64,000 nucleotides of DNA from Chamaelirium japonicum (GCA_947650365.1 OX393554.1:38156093-38220092); one strand, 5' to 3'. Positions 45,301 through 60,300 are shown, counted from the first letter of the stretch. Notes: generated by a model from the letters alone, not told the origin. Translations and numbers: made by a program.

Positions 45301-48295
45301 AAATGGCATTTGTGTAATTTCTAATTACCATATAGTGCTATCATGGTTTGATAATGGCTCTAACCATGAGTAATTGGATAAGGATACATTCATGAGATGA
45401 CGAGAAACCCTAGCCCAAAAGTTGAGGTGTTGGGAGTCCTAAATGATCTCATTTCCTATCCTTTGATAATAAACCAACCATGCTAGTTTGATAGTAGACC
45501 GACTATGCTTGTCCTAGTATGTATAGGATTATTAGTCATAGGTTAATCGATGCTAATCAGAGTTCTTATTCAACTAGAAATAGTCTTAAACATTAGGGAT
45601 TCTCCTATTGACCTAGAGTCGTAGTTCGACTAGGATTCAGAGGTGGAAACTATATCGAGTCCAAGTGTTCCTAAAATTCCTCAAGAGAGCCAAGCCACAA
45701 GGGAGATCATATGACTGATTATAGGGAGGTCAAAGAGGCTCCCTAGGGGCCGGTCACATGTGCCTAGAGGCTCTAGGAGTCTTATTCAAATAAGATCCCT
45801 AAAGTCTAGGAGTGGTTCAACCCCATTATAGCAAACCACACCTAGGAGGAATCCAACAGTGGCTGGCCACACAGGGGACTTTATAAGTCTACATGGGCTG
45901 TCCAATAAGGGATCCTACAGTAATGGGAGAGCCAAGGGTGCCGGTCCATAGAAGAGGAGAAGAGTGGATGGAAGAAAGGGCTCCCACAAGCTTCTGAGGT
46001 CGGGCCTTGTTTGAGGGACATTCGAGTTGCTTCACGAAATTGCAAAGAATATTCTCTATAGGTTTTAAAAGAAAAGGGCAAGGGACGGTAGACAATAAGG
46101 TTTCCATACATTTGGATAGTTTTCCGAAAGCATAAAGCAGTATGAAATAATACTTCCATAGTCAATGTCAACATGTAATATCCATATGTGAATATGTGCC
46201 ACTCTCATCAAAATAATTAAGTCAAGACCATGATTTTCATGTCATAATAAACACTTAAGATTAAGAAACATCGATGTAATATGCCATCAATGGGATCATG
46301 TCGATACTACGAAAACAAGGATAGAAGCAGGAAGTACATAGAAAGTCTCCCCAAAAAAATTTGTTGACCTACAACTAGCAACCACATCAACCTAACGTTA
46401 ACATGCTTCATCTAAAGGAACTATTCTTCAAAAGTACAAAATCAATAAATAAAATCACTGCAATTTTTATAACATTCTTCATGCATGCCTAAGCATGAGT
46501 ATATCTAAATCGACATGATCCTATAATGCAATGCATCTGGGACTAAGAAGTAGTCATAGTTTCATACATGATTTGAGGACATTCCTCGATATGCCTTTGA
46601 CTCTCCAACAGCAACATCTGTCGTCCTCCTCACAGTCACCCTAGAAGGCACGGGATAATGTTCAACCTCATCACCAGACCTTCCCTCTTTTGCCTTCTTC
46701 TTTTGTAAAACAAGTTTGGTTGGCAGCGGCTGCATAACAAGATGGATCCTCAAGAACAACATTTCACCAACCAGTATACAAATGAGCTTATCCAAACATT
46801 ACCAAATATCGAGCAACTTCTTCATCAAAATTAACAAGGTATGTTGTGGGATCGTCGGCACCATCACCCCTTACCTGTAACATGAAAATAAAATTATTTC
46901 ATGGATGTCCCTGCAGATACTGTTATTACAAAAAAAAAATTGCACTACTTAATTTCCGTATGCATACTCAATAAAAAAATCAGGCATCAATGCACAGGGG
47001 AAAAAATTAAATACAATATGCATGACACTTACATCCCAATGATACTCCCTAACCCAGGAATACAATATATCTTCATTCTCGTCATACATGTCCTTCGATA
47101 GCTGCCAAAAGTAGATGGATGCGGTGAAGAAGTATATGTATTTTCTAAAATGCATGCCTATAGAAAATGAAAAGAAGTGAGATATAATCAAAACATAAGT
47201 ACCATTCTGCAAGATAACAGCTATGTTTCATGATAACGACAAAATCATATATTAATCCAGTAACTAACTAGCTCTGTTTCATGAAGCAGAAACAGAAGCA
47301 GTACCTCATCAGGTGCAGGAACCATGTATGCCAAAAACTTCTCTGGCTTTGTAGGATCTGAACCATTTACTACAAAACTTTTCATTAAAGCCTGTGAAAG
47401 AACAAAAAAGCAGTGACATTAATAGGAAAATAATATCCAGATGAACAAGAAATATCTGGATTAGAGTCTGATGTGGGGCAACCCACAAGTTGCTAAAACA
47501 ATTGCTCTTATAATTAACAGCATTCAGAAAGATCAAATCTGTTGAAATAAAATCCTCTGGCAGACCGATATTGTTGCCAAGTGATGCCAGATTGCCAGTG
47601 ATGCCACCCAACAACTAACTTCCCATCCAACAACTAACTTCTAGCTCAACTAATAGAAGGTCGGAAACATAATATTTCATAGATACATCAATAGTTTGAA
47701 GCCTGATGTTTCTTTTTTAACAGCTCATGAAGCCAAAAGAACAAGATTTAATATAAATAACATGAAGCACAAATGACTAAGCACTGACAATAAGGGATTT
47801 ACCCAACAACCCAACCATTTAAGGAAAAAGGACTACAAATTATGAATAAACTGAAAGAAAAAGGATGAATCCAACATGTCGGTGTACTAGCCACCACAAA
47901 AAATGCAACAGCACAAGGTTTCACATTATCTGATAAGTTAACACAAAGAATGAATGACCAACAATAATTACTTCCTGCACAACGTGAATTGTTGAGTCTC
48001 CAGAAGAAAATTAAACCGCAAAGAAAATTTATTTAGCTTCAAAAATAAAGTAATAGGTGCTACCGTGCTACAAGTAAAATCTATTCAGGTACAGACTGCC
48101 CGTTGGTCTGCCTTCCCAAGTCTCAGATAGAGTATTCTGATAGTCTAATGAACCTTCACTCCTTTCGTGTGACAGAAGCAAGGGCAGCCTCTTAACCAGG
48201 TCGAGAGCTTGAAGCAGCTCCGGACTAACTAGGTGTGTGTACAACTCTACTTCATATTAATGAATTGCTATTGATTTGCCCCATGTGTGTGTGTA

Positions 48296-48352
<57 letters not shown>

Positions 48353-51300
48353 GTTCACCCGGCTGCGATTATCCTCCCAGGATCTGGAAACCCCCTTCCC
48401 ACACACCAAGAACCACCCACACAAAGGAAAAATAACATATAGAAATCTATTCACCTGTGCCTCATAATCATCACGAATAGATCTATCCAACTTGCTGTAG
48501 GACTCCGAATCAGCTGTAGGATCGCCATCAAAAGTTACCATAACAAGCTTATCATCAGAATCCATGCTGCGAAACAGGCCAGTTTAGTTAAATGTCAACA
48601 AGGAATCAATTTACAAATATGGTCAAAATAAACCTCATTAACATACAACATGAAAATAATCTATCTTCTTCTTCTAGTGCAAGTTTTATTTTACAGAAGG
48701 TTATTTTGTACTCGTATTTAATAAAGCAGTAGAATGTACTACTATAGAGCATAGATGTTTTCACTCATACCAAATAATGTACTCCTTTACCAAAAAATTA
48801 CTAGAGTACATGCATCAATTAAAAAATGCTATAGGTCATGAAATCTAATAGTTAGTGAATAAGTTGCTCTTGATACTCATGATTATTTTGGAATTATACT
48901 CAAGTAATATTTATCATCAATAAAATGATGAAATATTATCACAGTTCTTCATACAGTTGCTAGAAATATGCAATAGACTCAAATTTTGTTTGTCAGGAGT
49001 CCAGGTGTTCTGTTTCTACAAACTGACAACGTAAAGTTAAGAAAGAACTCAAAGAAAATGATCCAGTTCCTCTCTCACCTGAAAACTTCATAGCTTCAGA
49101 TGAGATGTAGGATTGCACTCATATGGTTGAGTCGGTTGACATTGTTAAAGCTGTCACAAAAATGCCATGAGGCTCATTGGTGAGGCTATAAAAGTGACGC
49201 TTATGCATCATATAAGAAGGTTCATATAGGTGCATCACGTGAACCTTACTTTATGCCTTATTTTAGGCAAATATTTAGGTTTCAATTGTTTCCAGAACTT
49301 ATGGAAGGGAGTGTATTTTTTGTCGAATTGTTGCATATCTTTCTTTGTGCACTCAAAATGCAGAAGTTATGTACAATAGCTTATGTTATTGTACACTCCA
49401 AGGTTTATATAAATTTATAAAGAATTACCTCGTTGAACTAAAACACACAATTTTCTGATATATTTGCTTTAAGACTTCAGCATTTTTTGAATATGCTATC
49501 TAAGATATTTGTCAAAGTCCAGTCCAGACAGACAGAACACTCAAACATCTTGTTTTTTTTTCCAGTTCTTCATGTTCCTGTCCTTATATGAAAGGGGGGG
49601 AAACCATGGTGCTCATGCCTTATAACTGAAAAATATGAACATGCCACCCTCTGCTGTTGCCTTTTTAAACATTGGTTGATACTTGACTGTCTGGGCATGC
49701 TACATTCCCCTATCAATCAGAGAGGGCCTTTGCGATGACAAATGGATGGTCTCAACTTGAATAGTCATCACTAAGGAACCATCTCATTAAAACCAGTTGA
49801 AGGTGCAGGTTATCAATACTTTGTTTGTATGCGATCCTTTGAATCAACACATCCATCAATTACATTTCTGCTATAGTCAATTGGATCCAGTCATATTAAT
49901 AGTACAAAATTACAGAGGACACTAGGCAACTATGGCAGACTAGCACCGTCAATTTATAATCAGGACATTTAGCAGTTGTGTAATTAAAGAGGTAGGATAT
50001 CCAGTAAGAGCTCCATTTCTGGCAACAGGGAATCTGTGAAAAGGTTTTCCCATGCTTTCATTTAGGGTCGATACAGACACACATCAGTCAGGTTCATCTA
50101 TTTTCTACAGACTGCAATCAATACAAGTAAAGACACCAACTCGGGTAGTATCGACCGCTACAATCGAGTCAAACCCGATACATTCGATACAAAGCAGTCA
50201 GCTTTGTTACATGGTTGAACAAGTGCAATGCACATAGATATACAGACAGTACAACAGTAGCACTAAAGACGCCCCAGCCCATATATATAGGTCATATTCC
50301 CTCTTTTTTTAGCCGCCGTATCGCCCAATACCGAATCGTATCGCCGAGTCGTACAGTTTTTGACTGGCCAATACAAGCCCGCCTTGCATCTGGGTCGTGC
50401 TTTTTATTCAGAAAGTAAAATAAACTAGCTTGATCAGATTAGTTTGCCTCATTAAAGTTTACTTTTATTTCTACACCAAAAAAATCTACTCAAAACTAAA
50501 GTAGATTTTGAAATCTATTATAATGCTTCACAAAGTCTCATGGTTTGAAAGTTTAGGCGAATCAGAACCGGTTCGCTGAACGTTTCAAATTTTGGCCGAT
50601 CTAAATCGAGTGGCACCCCGAGCCGAAGTACGCCACCAATTTTGGCTAATACGAACCAAATAACGTCTCGAGCCAAAGTATGCCATGTTTTGGATCATGC
50701 TCGACTGAATCGTTCGGGGATCAGAATCGGCCAAATCAAGCAAAATCGGAAAAAGTACACCCAAATCTACGGAAGCAAACCTGAATTTCATTTTTATCTT
50801 TCAAAAAAATTGACGATTTCAAAAGCTTTGATTTTTTTTATTAATTTATTTTATTTTTCCAAATCAAATTCGATCCCAAATAGGTCGAACTAGCCGAATC
50901 GATTCGTTTTTCGAGTCGTCCTAACTTTTACCCAAATTCGCAAACCTTGCAACATCAACTCCGCGACCTCCCCATTGAGCAGGAACTCGAGATGGACGGC
51001 AAAAGTGGAGTAGGTGGTGGCAATGGCAGTGGCAGTGGTGGCGGAGGCGGTGACCGTCAACGATCAATAGTTGTCGTAACAACTGACAATGGCAGCGGTA
51101 CTGGTGGTAAGGGCGGTGGCGGTAGTAAATGGCAGTACAGTCAGTAGTGGTAGCCCACTGTGGAGATGGTGGTGCCAGCCGTGGCAGTGATGGTGGTGGG
51201 CCAGTGGCACTAAGTTTATTTTGTCGTGCTATACTATGATATTATCCAAACATAATTAATCAAGTAATTTTTTAAATTTTTCTACTCAAATACAAACATG

Positions 51301-54300
51301 AGATGTAAACCTTGGAAGTTTTCTATTATATTACTGCAAAAATTTACTTTATTTTACTACTCTCGGATACAACCACACCCTTAAGGATTTAATATTAGAG
51401 TATCTACTACAATCCAATCATAATGACCACAAATCTTAGAGGCTAATTAAACTAGATGACGTTCATAATCACCCTGAGGGCAATCCTAAGGACTAAAGTT
51501 GTAGGAAAAAATAATTAATGAAGGGACTTTCCAAAACTAACATATTATGCAGTACTTTTAAAGATTAATAAGGTAAAGTCATGATCAAAGACCTTATCGT
51601 TTTTCTTTTTCATATTTTTCTTCTTTTTTTAATAGAAGGTGGGGTGATAAAGTCATAAGTTCACTCTGAATTCTCTCCTTTATCTCTTCATTTTCCTAGA
51701 GACAAACCCTAACCTTGGTCAGATTCTCCCCTCTAGTGTTTGAGAGAGAGAGAGGTAGAGACGGAGAGGTAGAGGTAGGGGTGGTGATCTCTTGGAGGAT
51801 CTTGGCATGACCTTTTTTTGAGTTTTGGATCATTAATAGCATCTTGTTATTGTGGTGGATTTTGTCTAGTTCATCTCCTATCTTTTTTTTTGAAAGGTAG
51901 TTCATCTCCTATCTTCTTAAGGTATAAAATCCTAATCCTAGATGAATGTACGTACATGTATCTTGATGCTATAAATAGGTTAAGGTTTTCATGTGTTTGT
52001 TAATCAATATCCATGCATAGTTGGATAATATATCATGATGACGTCACATATCATCATATCCATGCCTTATAGATCATCTAGGAAGAGCATCAAAAGAATC
52101 CGACTTAACCTTGATTCCTCTCCCTTATCATCTTACTCCCCTTGAGTTGGGCAGGCCCTTTGGTCTATAACCGAACCTAGCCTTGGCCAAATTCTCCCAT
52201 TTAGAATTTAAGAGAGAGAAAAAAAGAAGCAAATAATAATAAGCAGAGGGAGTCCGAGAGGTTAACCAATCATTCTTAGAGGATCTTTAGCATGACATTT
52301 GGCCGAGTATAGGAGCTTTACATTGTGGTGGATTTTATCTAGTTCATCTTCCATCGTCATAATGTGTAAAATCCAAAACCTAGATGGATGCTATACTTAT
52401 CTCCTTGATGCAATGCAACAAATAGTTCAAAGTCTTCATGTGCATGCACCTTACTATCCATATGATTTCATCTATTATAAGATACATGCCTGATGCGAAA
52501 TCACATAGAAGTAACATGAAAGGGCTACATATATGATTATTGTCGCTGCTTATGGCACATTGCAAAACCATAAGCTTGCATATATGTCTGCATTTAACTT
52601 GCTTCTCCTATGAATGACAAGCCTGATATTACATGACAAAGTCTACCACAGGACAGCATATATGTTATTATCAAATATTCAACTTATTCCAAATAAATCC
52701 TTCTAGCACCTCAGAACCTCCATATTGGGGACAAAATACAAATTTATCATTCAAACATATTTATTGGGGACAAAATACAAATTTATCATTCAAACATATA
52801 ACTGCCTTTTGTATAGATAAAGTTAAATAAGAGCTTTAAACTTTTGCTTTAAATGTGCAAGACAAAGAAGTGAATCAGTCAAAAAGTACTCCTTGCTTGT
52901 TCCTCCTTTATCATGCGTATATTTGGAACGGCGACTGAATAATAAAGCAATTCAACATACTTTGAATAGAAAATAAAGACAAGGATGAGGACTTAATATT
53001 AGTTTTCCAGTATTGCTTATCGTAAGAATGCAATTTTGATTAACATTATTACTTATCAACATTTTTTTCCCCTTGCCATAACTCAAAAGTTAACTAAACA
53101 TATAGTTAAATGTTACTAAGAATGCATGGGTGTGTATGCAAAAGTGCAATGATAAATTCACGCACATAGTCAATCTCCAAGTTTGTCAAACTACACAAAC
53201 AACTGAATTTTGAAAAGCTTGCGAGCTATAAACCAACACATACCGAGCAAAATCAGGTAATAAAGGAAGAATCTTCTCAGGCTTTAATTCAGGATTAGTT
53301 TGGTGAACAGGAGGCAATTTGGATGCCTTGAAAGACTCCTCAATAGCCTGTATTTGTTTTTCCCTGAAATTCATAAAGTGAGTACAAACTAAAAATGCCA
53401 ATGTTGATTGAAAAAACATTGATGTTTTCAATAAAGAAATGTAGCAGCATCACCATACCTATTGTTCAGATTCTCCAAGAAAAGATTCCGGCCTTCTTTT
53501 GTTTCCCGTATTTCCTTTGCTTGCTTTTCAGTTAAGGACTGACTTGCCAGTGAAGATTGAATTAGCAAATGTGATATAGTTGATATTATATCTATACTAT
53601 AAATTACTATATGTTGTGGAAGATATTTCTACCAGTTTTGCTGAATCCATGCTAAGAGGGGAAATATATTGCGTCTTCACCAACCACGAAACTCCTTTAT
53701 CAGTGGGTCGATCTTTTATTTTTATACCACTATCTTGCTTGGTGGGAGTTGCAACCTCCCCATCACGCAATAGCACTTCATCTTCTGGAGCAAGTGGAGG
53801 GCAAACATCCGGAGTACTGCAGGACATATCGCCAAGATGAAAAGCTGAATATATGGTGCAAATAAACAAAAAAAAAAGTGCAATATAATTGTGAGATCTC
53901 TTACTTGTATACGCTGAGGTCAAGTAAGTCAAGTGGTATTCCGAGATCTTGCTCAGGATAAAGCTTCGGCTTGTGCATTTTCTCTAAGGAGGTAATAGCA
54001 TATTTGGTATATCTGTGCACAGAAGATTAAAAAATTGTTTCACATTATGGCAATATATTGTGAGATCTTTTACAAAGTGGAAATAGAAAGAATTACACAT
54101 TAGGGCATTAGGCCAAATATAATGGGAGTGGTATGATCACCAGTTCACCACACAGTGAGAATACCACAAAAAGAAATTAAAAATTATAGGCATACATATA
54201 TATAAGGGTAACACACACTTTGCCCCCTGAAGTTTAACTCAAAAACACTTAACCCCCTGTAGTTAAAAAATTACGTTTTGCCCCCTTCAATTGAGTTTTG

Positions 54301-57300
54301 ATCAGATAAAAATTACCAAATGAGGAAATTAAGTAGTTGACAAAAGGGGCTATTGTGCTAATATTTCAAACTTTAGGGAGCAATTTGGAACAAAATAAAC
54401 TATAGGGGGTTTAAGTGTTTTTGAGCTGAACTTCAGGAGGGTAAAGTGTAATTTACCCTATATATAATAAACATATGTACATGTACATCTAGGGTCTATA
54501 ACTTAAGGTGGTCATAGACAAAAAAAAGTTTCATAAGCGGTAGTGTTACACTTTGTAAACCTGAACAAACATTCTTAAAAGATAAAGACCAATGAAATGG
54601 TTCTGAGTACTATAATTGAACAAAGGAGTGACAGTTGTTCTGATCGTGAAGAATGGTGTTTTGGCAATATAGATAGCAGTCAGCTTAGCATAATAAAAGC
54701 GTATAGGAGCAAGAATAAAGAAACTCACGTAATGAATTAAACATTGACGCCAGACCATCTCACGATCATCACACAATACTTAGCAACAGAGTTAAAGCAT
54801 TTGAAGATGTGTAGTTTCTTGGCCCTCCAAACTATTAGGGAGTCACCAAAAGACATGACAGCCTGCTATTGAACAATGGCATGTTATATCACTAGCCTAG
54901 TCAGCATTAAAATCTACCTCCAGCTAAGGTAAGATGTGATGACTTGAGAAAAGTTGGAAATATAATCATGAATTTCATCATTCACTTGCATAACATACAC
55001 AAGGGGCTTATAAGACTGCACAATTGAAACTAGTCATTAACTCATACAGAGAAGAAAAAAAATATCATCAACATCATCAGAGTAATCTCCAATAAGGATG
55101 GGATCGAATATGGAGCATGACTCTAAGAAGGCTCCACCAGAAGAATGACAAATTTTCCAACATGTTGTCAACCTGACATCAGCCCTTTAAGTTTGGTGCA
55201 AAAGCTCGGCCAAGGAAACTAGGCAAGAGAGCAGCTTGCCAAGAAAAGAAGGCCAGTTAGCAAGTAGAGAGACCAACCTTATTGGTTAAACGGTCTATAA
55301 GCTCATGCGACCAGGAAACAACCCTCTAGGGATCCTCCAAACATAATGCCTATAAAAAAGTAGGTATAAGGGAAGGTTTTATATAGGTGATTGCATTCAC
55401 CTTTGTAGCATAAATAGCCAAAATCTTAAGTGAAACAATATTCGCAATCTCAGCCATCAGCTCAAGGCATTAAATTTTTCAACAAACTAATTAAATAGTA
55501 AACCAACCCCAAAATTGCTTCATTGAAATCGAATTGCATTACAGACTTACAGTTGACGCTTGATGCTCGTTTTATGTCTCAGAAACATATGTATCAGAGT
55601 CTCAAGGCATAATGTAAAATCAAGGGAACCTAGAGTTTAGTCACCCTCCATTAAACATAACATATAACCTACCTCAGAAGTAGCAAGTAGGGATCACAGA
55701 AATTCGAAGGTATGAATATGTTGCCAAAAACCCTCCCAGACACGTTGCATGTGGGGGGTGGTCAAGGACCATTTGCCAAACGTGTTCTCCCAAGCAGTAT
55801 GATGCGTGGTGTGCTAGGTATGTTGTCCCAAGAAGCGGTGTAAATGGTCTTACTTGGGTCAACCGAAGAGGCAGTCAGGTAAATATTGGAAGCTCGAGAA
55901 TGCTCACTTCTAGCAGATTTGGATGTACCTTGGATACGAGGACTTAGATTTTCCTTCCTAAGCTATAGAGGGTAGGGAGATAAGTGCATGAGATACAGAG
56001 AGGTGGGGGAGAGTTGGATAAAAAGGTGAAGCTCGATAGATTGTTAATTACAAGTTTTAAACTACAACCTACACTATGATAAATAAGGTTGATGGACTGA
56101 TACACTAGATAGAATAAAAATCTTGGTTAAGTGGTCGTGGACCTTGAGCAAGACGGATGACACGGACCTACGGTCCTATGTATAGAAGTGAAGGATTTGA
56201 AAGGTGTTGTTGCCTGCATGAAAGTGTGTCAACTCCAGTTCCACGTGTTCATCATATGGAGTTGCCTCGTCTCCCATCTTCTTCATCCTCTTTGCTTATA
56301 AAATTTTGTAGAAAGATGGTCAGTTTTTACCACCTTCATTCTTGCTTGGATGGTCTTTTTGATTCTCAAGTTTTTATTGCTCGGAGTATTGTTCCTTCAA
56401 AACATGGCTACAAATGGCAGTCCTCCCTCCACCCATGAGTAAAGAAAACCAGAAGAAATGAAGAGTATTATGATTAGATCTCGAGGTAACTTCTTTGTCC
56501 TTTGTAAGTAGCCGACTGACATTAATTCATTTCTTGGTCGTGCAATCCCTTGAGATAATCGGCTTAGTTCATATTGCTAGGATCCTGGATGTTGGTCATG
56601 CTACAATCACATCCACCTCGACACCGACCCTCCCATCGCAGGATAAAAGGGCCTGATTAAGGCCCCCGAGGTACTATTTCATCTTGTTCATTCTTTATAA
56701 TGGTCGAGCGCAAACCCTATCTTTGCTTTGTAGTATCTGCCTACCACCAACCAGCCTTTCAGGGTATCGTCCTGGTCATCCAGCTCAAAGGTTGTTGAAT
56801 CACCTTTGACTCCTCCATATTCCCTGAGATATGTTGCTTCTCTTTTCGAGGACGATTGCGCATTCTATCGGGTGGTGCCCAAAAAGTAAAAGTGTGTCCC
56901 CCTACGAATGATGCAAATATCCCCTCATTTTAAGTCGAGGACACCATGAAAGTGATTCCATATGTATTTTGCATCAACTTTGATAATATCGTGAACCGCT
57001 CGCAAATCAACGACCACTTTCAGATTTTAGGCCGGTTCACTTCCTCTTCCATCTTCCTAGTTGATACCTCTATCCTTGGAGATGTTTCACATCAAACTTC
57101 TCGATTTAAAGGCTCAATTTGATGATTCTCGGATTCCACTGGCAATGTGGATGAGAATACGGAGGCGAAGGAGCTTAATGCCTTGAAGGATCGGAAAGTT
57201 TAGTATTATTGTGGTTGCAGACTTGCAGTCAATCACTTAGCAATCGCCAGCAGCATGGCTACCTTGAGAAGCTGAGGCAGCAAAAGGTTGAGCTACTCGA

Positions 57301-60300
57301 GGAAGTGATAGAGGCTAGGCTGAAAGTACTACGACTAACCAAAGCCTCTTGGCCCAATATGAGTATGAAATCTTGAAGTATTAAGAAAACGATGCTTAGT
57401 ACGGAATGAGCCGAATATGTAAGCAGCAGGAAGTTTTCCACTGTTTCATTAGGAGTCAATGTCACTCTAGATTGTCTTAATTCATGTACTATTGGTCTTT
57501 ATTCAATGTAATGTTTGTTCATGGCCGACTTTCTTTGGTGACTCGCTTTTGTATTGTCTTTGGGTTTTTAAGAATGAAGAAACCATTGTCTGAAAACAAT
57601 ATTACAAGAGGATGAATTTTCCATTCTTCCCAAATGGCCGATTCTAGAAACAATTTAATCTTAAACAAGACTAAAATAAGCCACAAGCAATGCCCTATTT
57701 CATTTTATGCAACAGAATAAAACATCATATAGATCTGTGTATATTATTGCTTACACATATGAATAGAACCAGTAACTCGACGGCACATTATCCTGTTGAA
57801 TACTCGGTCACGTTATCGATCGTCCTCACATGGCCTTATCTTTTAGTTCTCCGGCTATACATCTATAGATGGCAGTCGCTATCGACCTACATCTTTTTCT
57901 GATACCCTTTTGTTAGTTTGAGTCGCAGTCTAGCTAAACAAGACAGTTGCTCAGTCTACAAACCTTTAGAGAGACTTCGCACAACGCTCTCTCAAGGAAC
58001 CTTGCACCTTTACCAGATGTTACCCCCGCAAGGTCGGTCACACCTATATATTCAACAGAACTTGGTAGTGTCGAACTCTTCGTCATAATAGCTCACCCTT
58101 GCCAAATTGATGTCTGTTCAAATTGGACAGTTATAGGCCCATACCGTCTCCAACTTATCTTTGTTCCAAACCAAGAGTAAATACTGAAGGGACATGAGGC
58201 ACAAAGATTGGCTTGGATCTAATCTCTCTAGCAATGTGTTATATGTGGATGCAAAGTCGCGTATGAAAAACCTTGTTATCGGGTGACTAGATTGTCGACC
58301 CATATCGTCTCCCATAGTAACAAATTCGGTGTTCGGGAATAATTCGGCGAGGTTGAAATAAAATTAGTTCACAAAAATATCCGAAAATTTTGGAATAATT
58401 TCAGAAGTTTGGAAGCATAAAACATAAAGTATATTATATTGCATTAGTAATTCTATATTAATAGATATAAAAATATATATTTAGAACTAAAATAAAATAG
58501 ATAGCACACAAAAACAAAGAAATTCGTGACTTATTCGCAAATAATTCGAGAGTTATTTGGGTGTGACCCATGTTTCCGAATAATTCAAAGAATAATTTTT
58601 TTGACCTTGAGTTCACGAATTATTCACGAATTTTTTAAAAATTTGGAAAATATTGTTACTATGTCGTCTCCACCTTATCCCCGATCGTCTATCAGTTTCT
58701 CAATGGAAGTTTTGTCGAATGAAACAATGGAATCATGATTGGTATGAAACTGGTAAGAATCAAATAAAACATTAAAAATAAAAAAGAGTAGCAAGGGGTA
58801 TTAGTGCAATGGTAGTAACACTCTACAATCGTAAAATAACTGAAGAGAAGGCAAGGGTGTGCAAAAGACAAAGATAGCGGCGCCAAAGTCAGCTTTCTGC
58901 AAGCACTCGAACCAAGAATCAAAATTGTCTAGAGAAGAAGAAGTTGGCATCGCAGCTTCAAAGAAACTCGAAGAATGTTGTCATTGAGCAACGTAGACAA
59001 TGAACTCAGCAAAACAATCATAGAAGAGGATCATGAGTAAACACAGTAAATAACAGGGCTTCGATAAGAGAAAAGATATGTTGTTGATAATGCGTCTTCT
59101 CGGCAAGATGAGGACAATCTGCATTAAAACAACCAACCAAGCCCCAAAATTGGTACTAGGCTATGCGCTATGCAAGAAAAAGAACTGAAAGAGGAGCTAC
59201 AAGAAGTCTTTTCTGGGCACCAAGTGGGCATCAAACACTGTGACACTGTGTAATCAGCCCAAACATACGTCCCACAAAAATGGCACCAGATAGTCCTCAC
59301 AGATAAAATGCACTTAAGATGAGGAAGAAAAGTGCTGGTAATTGACTGAAGAGTGATAAGGCGGCCAACAAGCTCTCTCTCTCATTTTTAGTCACTGTGT
59401 CACGAGATTAAAAGACAGAAATGCCCAAATTAGTGCTCCATGATTCACAGAACATAAGCCTGGATGAATTTATTGCCCATTTACACTTAGTATTGCAAAT
59501 AACGATTAACTACATTTTATACAAACTAGTTTGATGCTTTGAGGAGGTACACCAGACCAACACATTTAATGAACTGAATAATATCGATCTGATGATATCA
59601 ATGCCGTAAGTTTCAGCATTCATTGTGTCATATTTCACAAAAATTATGTAATACATAATTAAAGTCCATTCACATGATGTTAGTTCAGTTTAACCGAAAC
59701 CAAACTTATTAAGGAACAAGCAGGGCAAGAATTATTGCTCTAGAGGAAACCTTTTTCATGTCTGTCGAACATATCATCATTATCAAGTTGCACAATTCAG
59801 TGCCATCACAAACTGACAATTCTAGTTCCCATTGTGCATACATTATTTTCATGACTGGTTCAATTACAAAAAGCTAGGGTCTTCATATGGCACCTCAGAC
59901 AAATCAATAGTGCAGGTAATGTTGTCTATAACAATAACTCAGTATAAAACTTAGACAGAAACAAGGCCCAAGCCCCAGACCTAAAGCTGGCATGAAGTTC
60001 AAAGCTTTCTTTTAAGTTAATGCAAGATAAATCCACCCATTGTTGAATAATATAATACTCAATTCAGACAGTTGAACAGCCATGATGACACCTATGTTAA
60101 CCAGAAATACAAGAAGTTATTCAATCAGACTCCCAGACAATGGTAATTTGAACGAAAACGAGGCAAAGTTCTTAACAAGCCATCGTCCTTCAACATGAAA
60201 GAAACAGGTAATACACATTTGACAGTGAAAAATAAATTTATAACAATGATGGAACAAAATAACAAAGAGCAAATTAAAACAGAATACAAATATATTAAAT

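Noticed and set aside
48257..48454. Poly-His/Thr frame continuing the PAF1 exon
   Set aside because: It is intron read-through across the (GT)n repeat; the exon ends at the CAG|GTGA donor at 48455.
50050..50395. GATACG-word region as another hAT-like MITE
   Set aside because: Candidate flanks CATTTAGG/CATCTGGG match 6/8, but the ends do not form an inverted repeat.
58795..58920. tRNA/SINE-like box A (GTGCAATGGTAGTAACACTC)
   Set aside because: No box B in the same orientation at the right distance (the nearest GGTTCGA-like text is on the other strand), and no cloverleaf.
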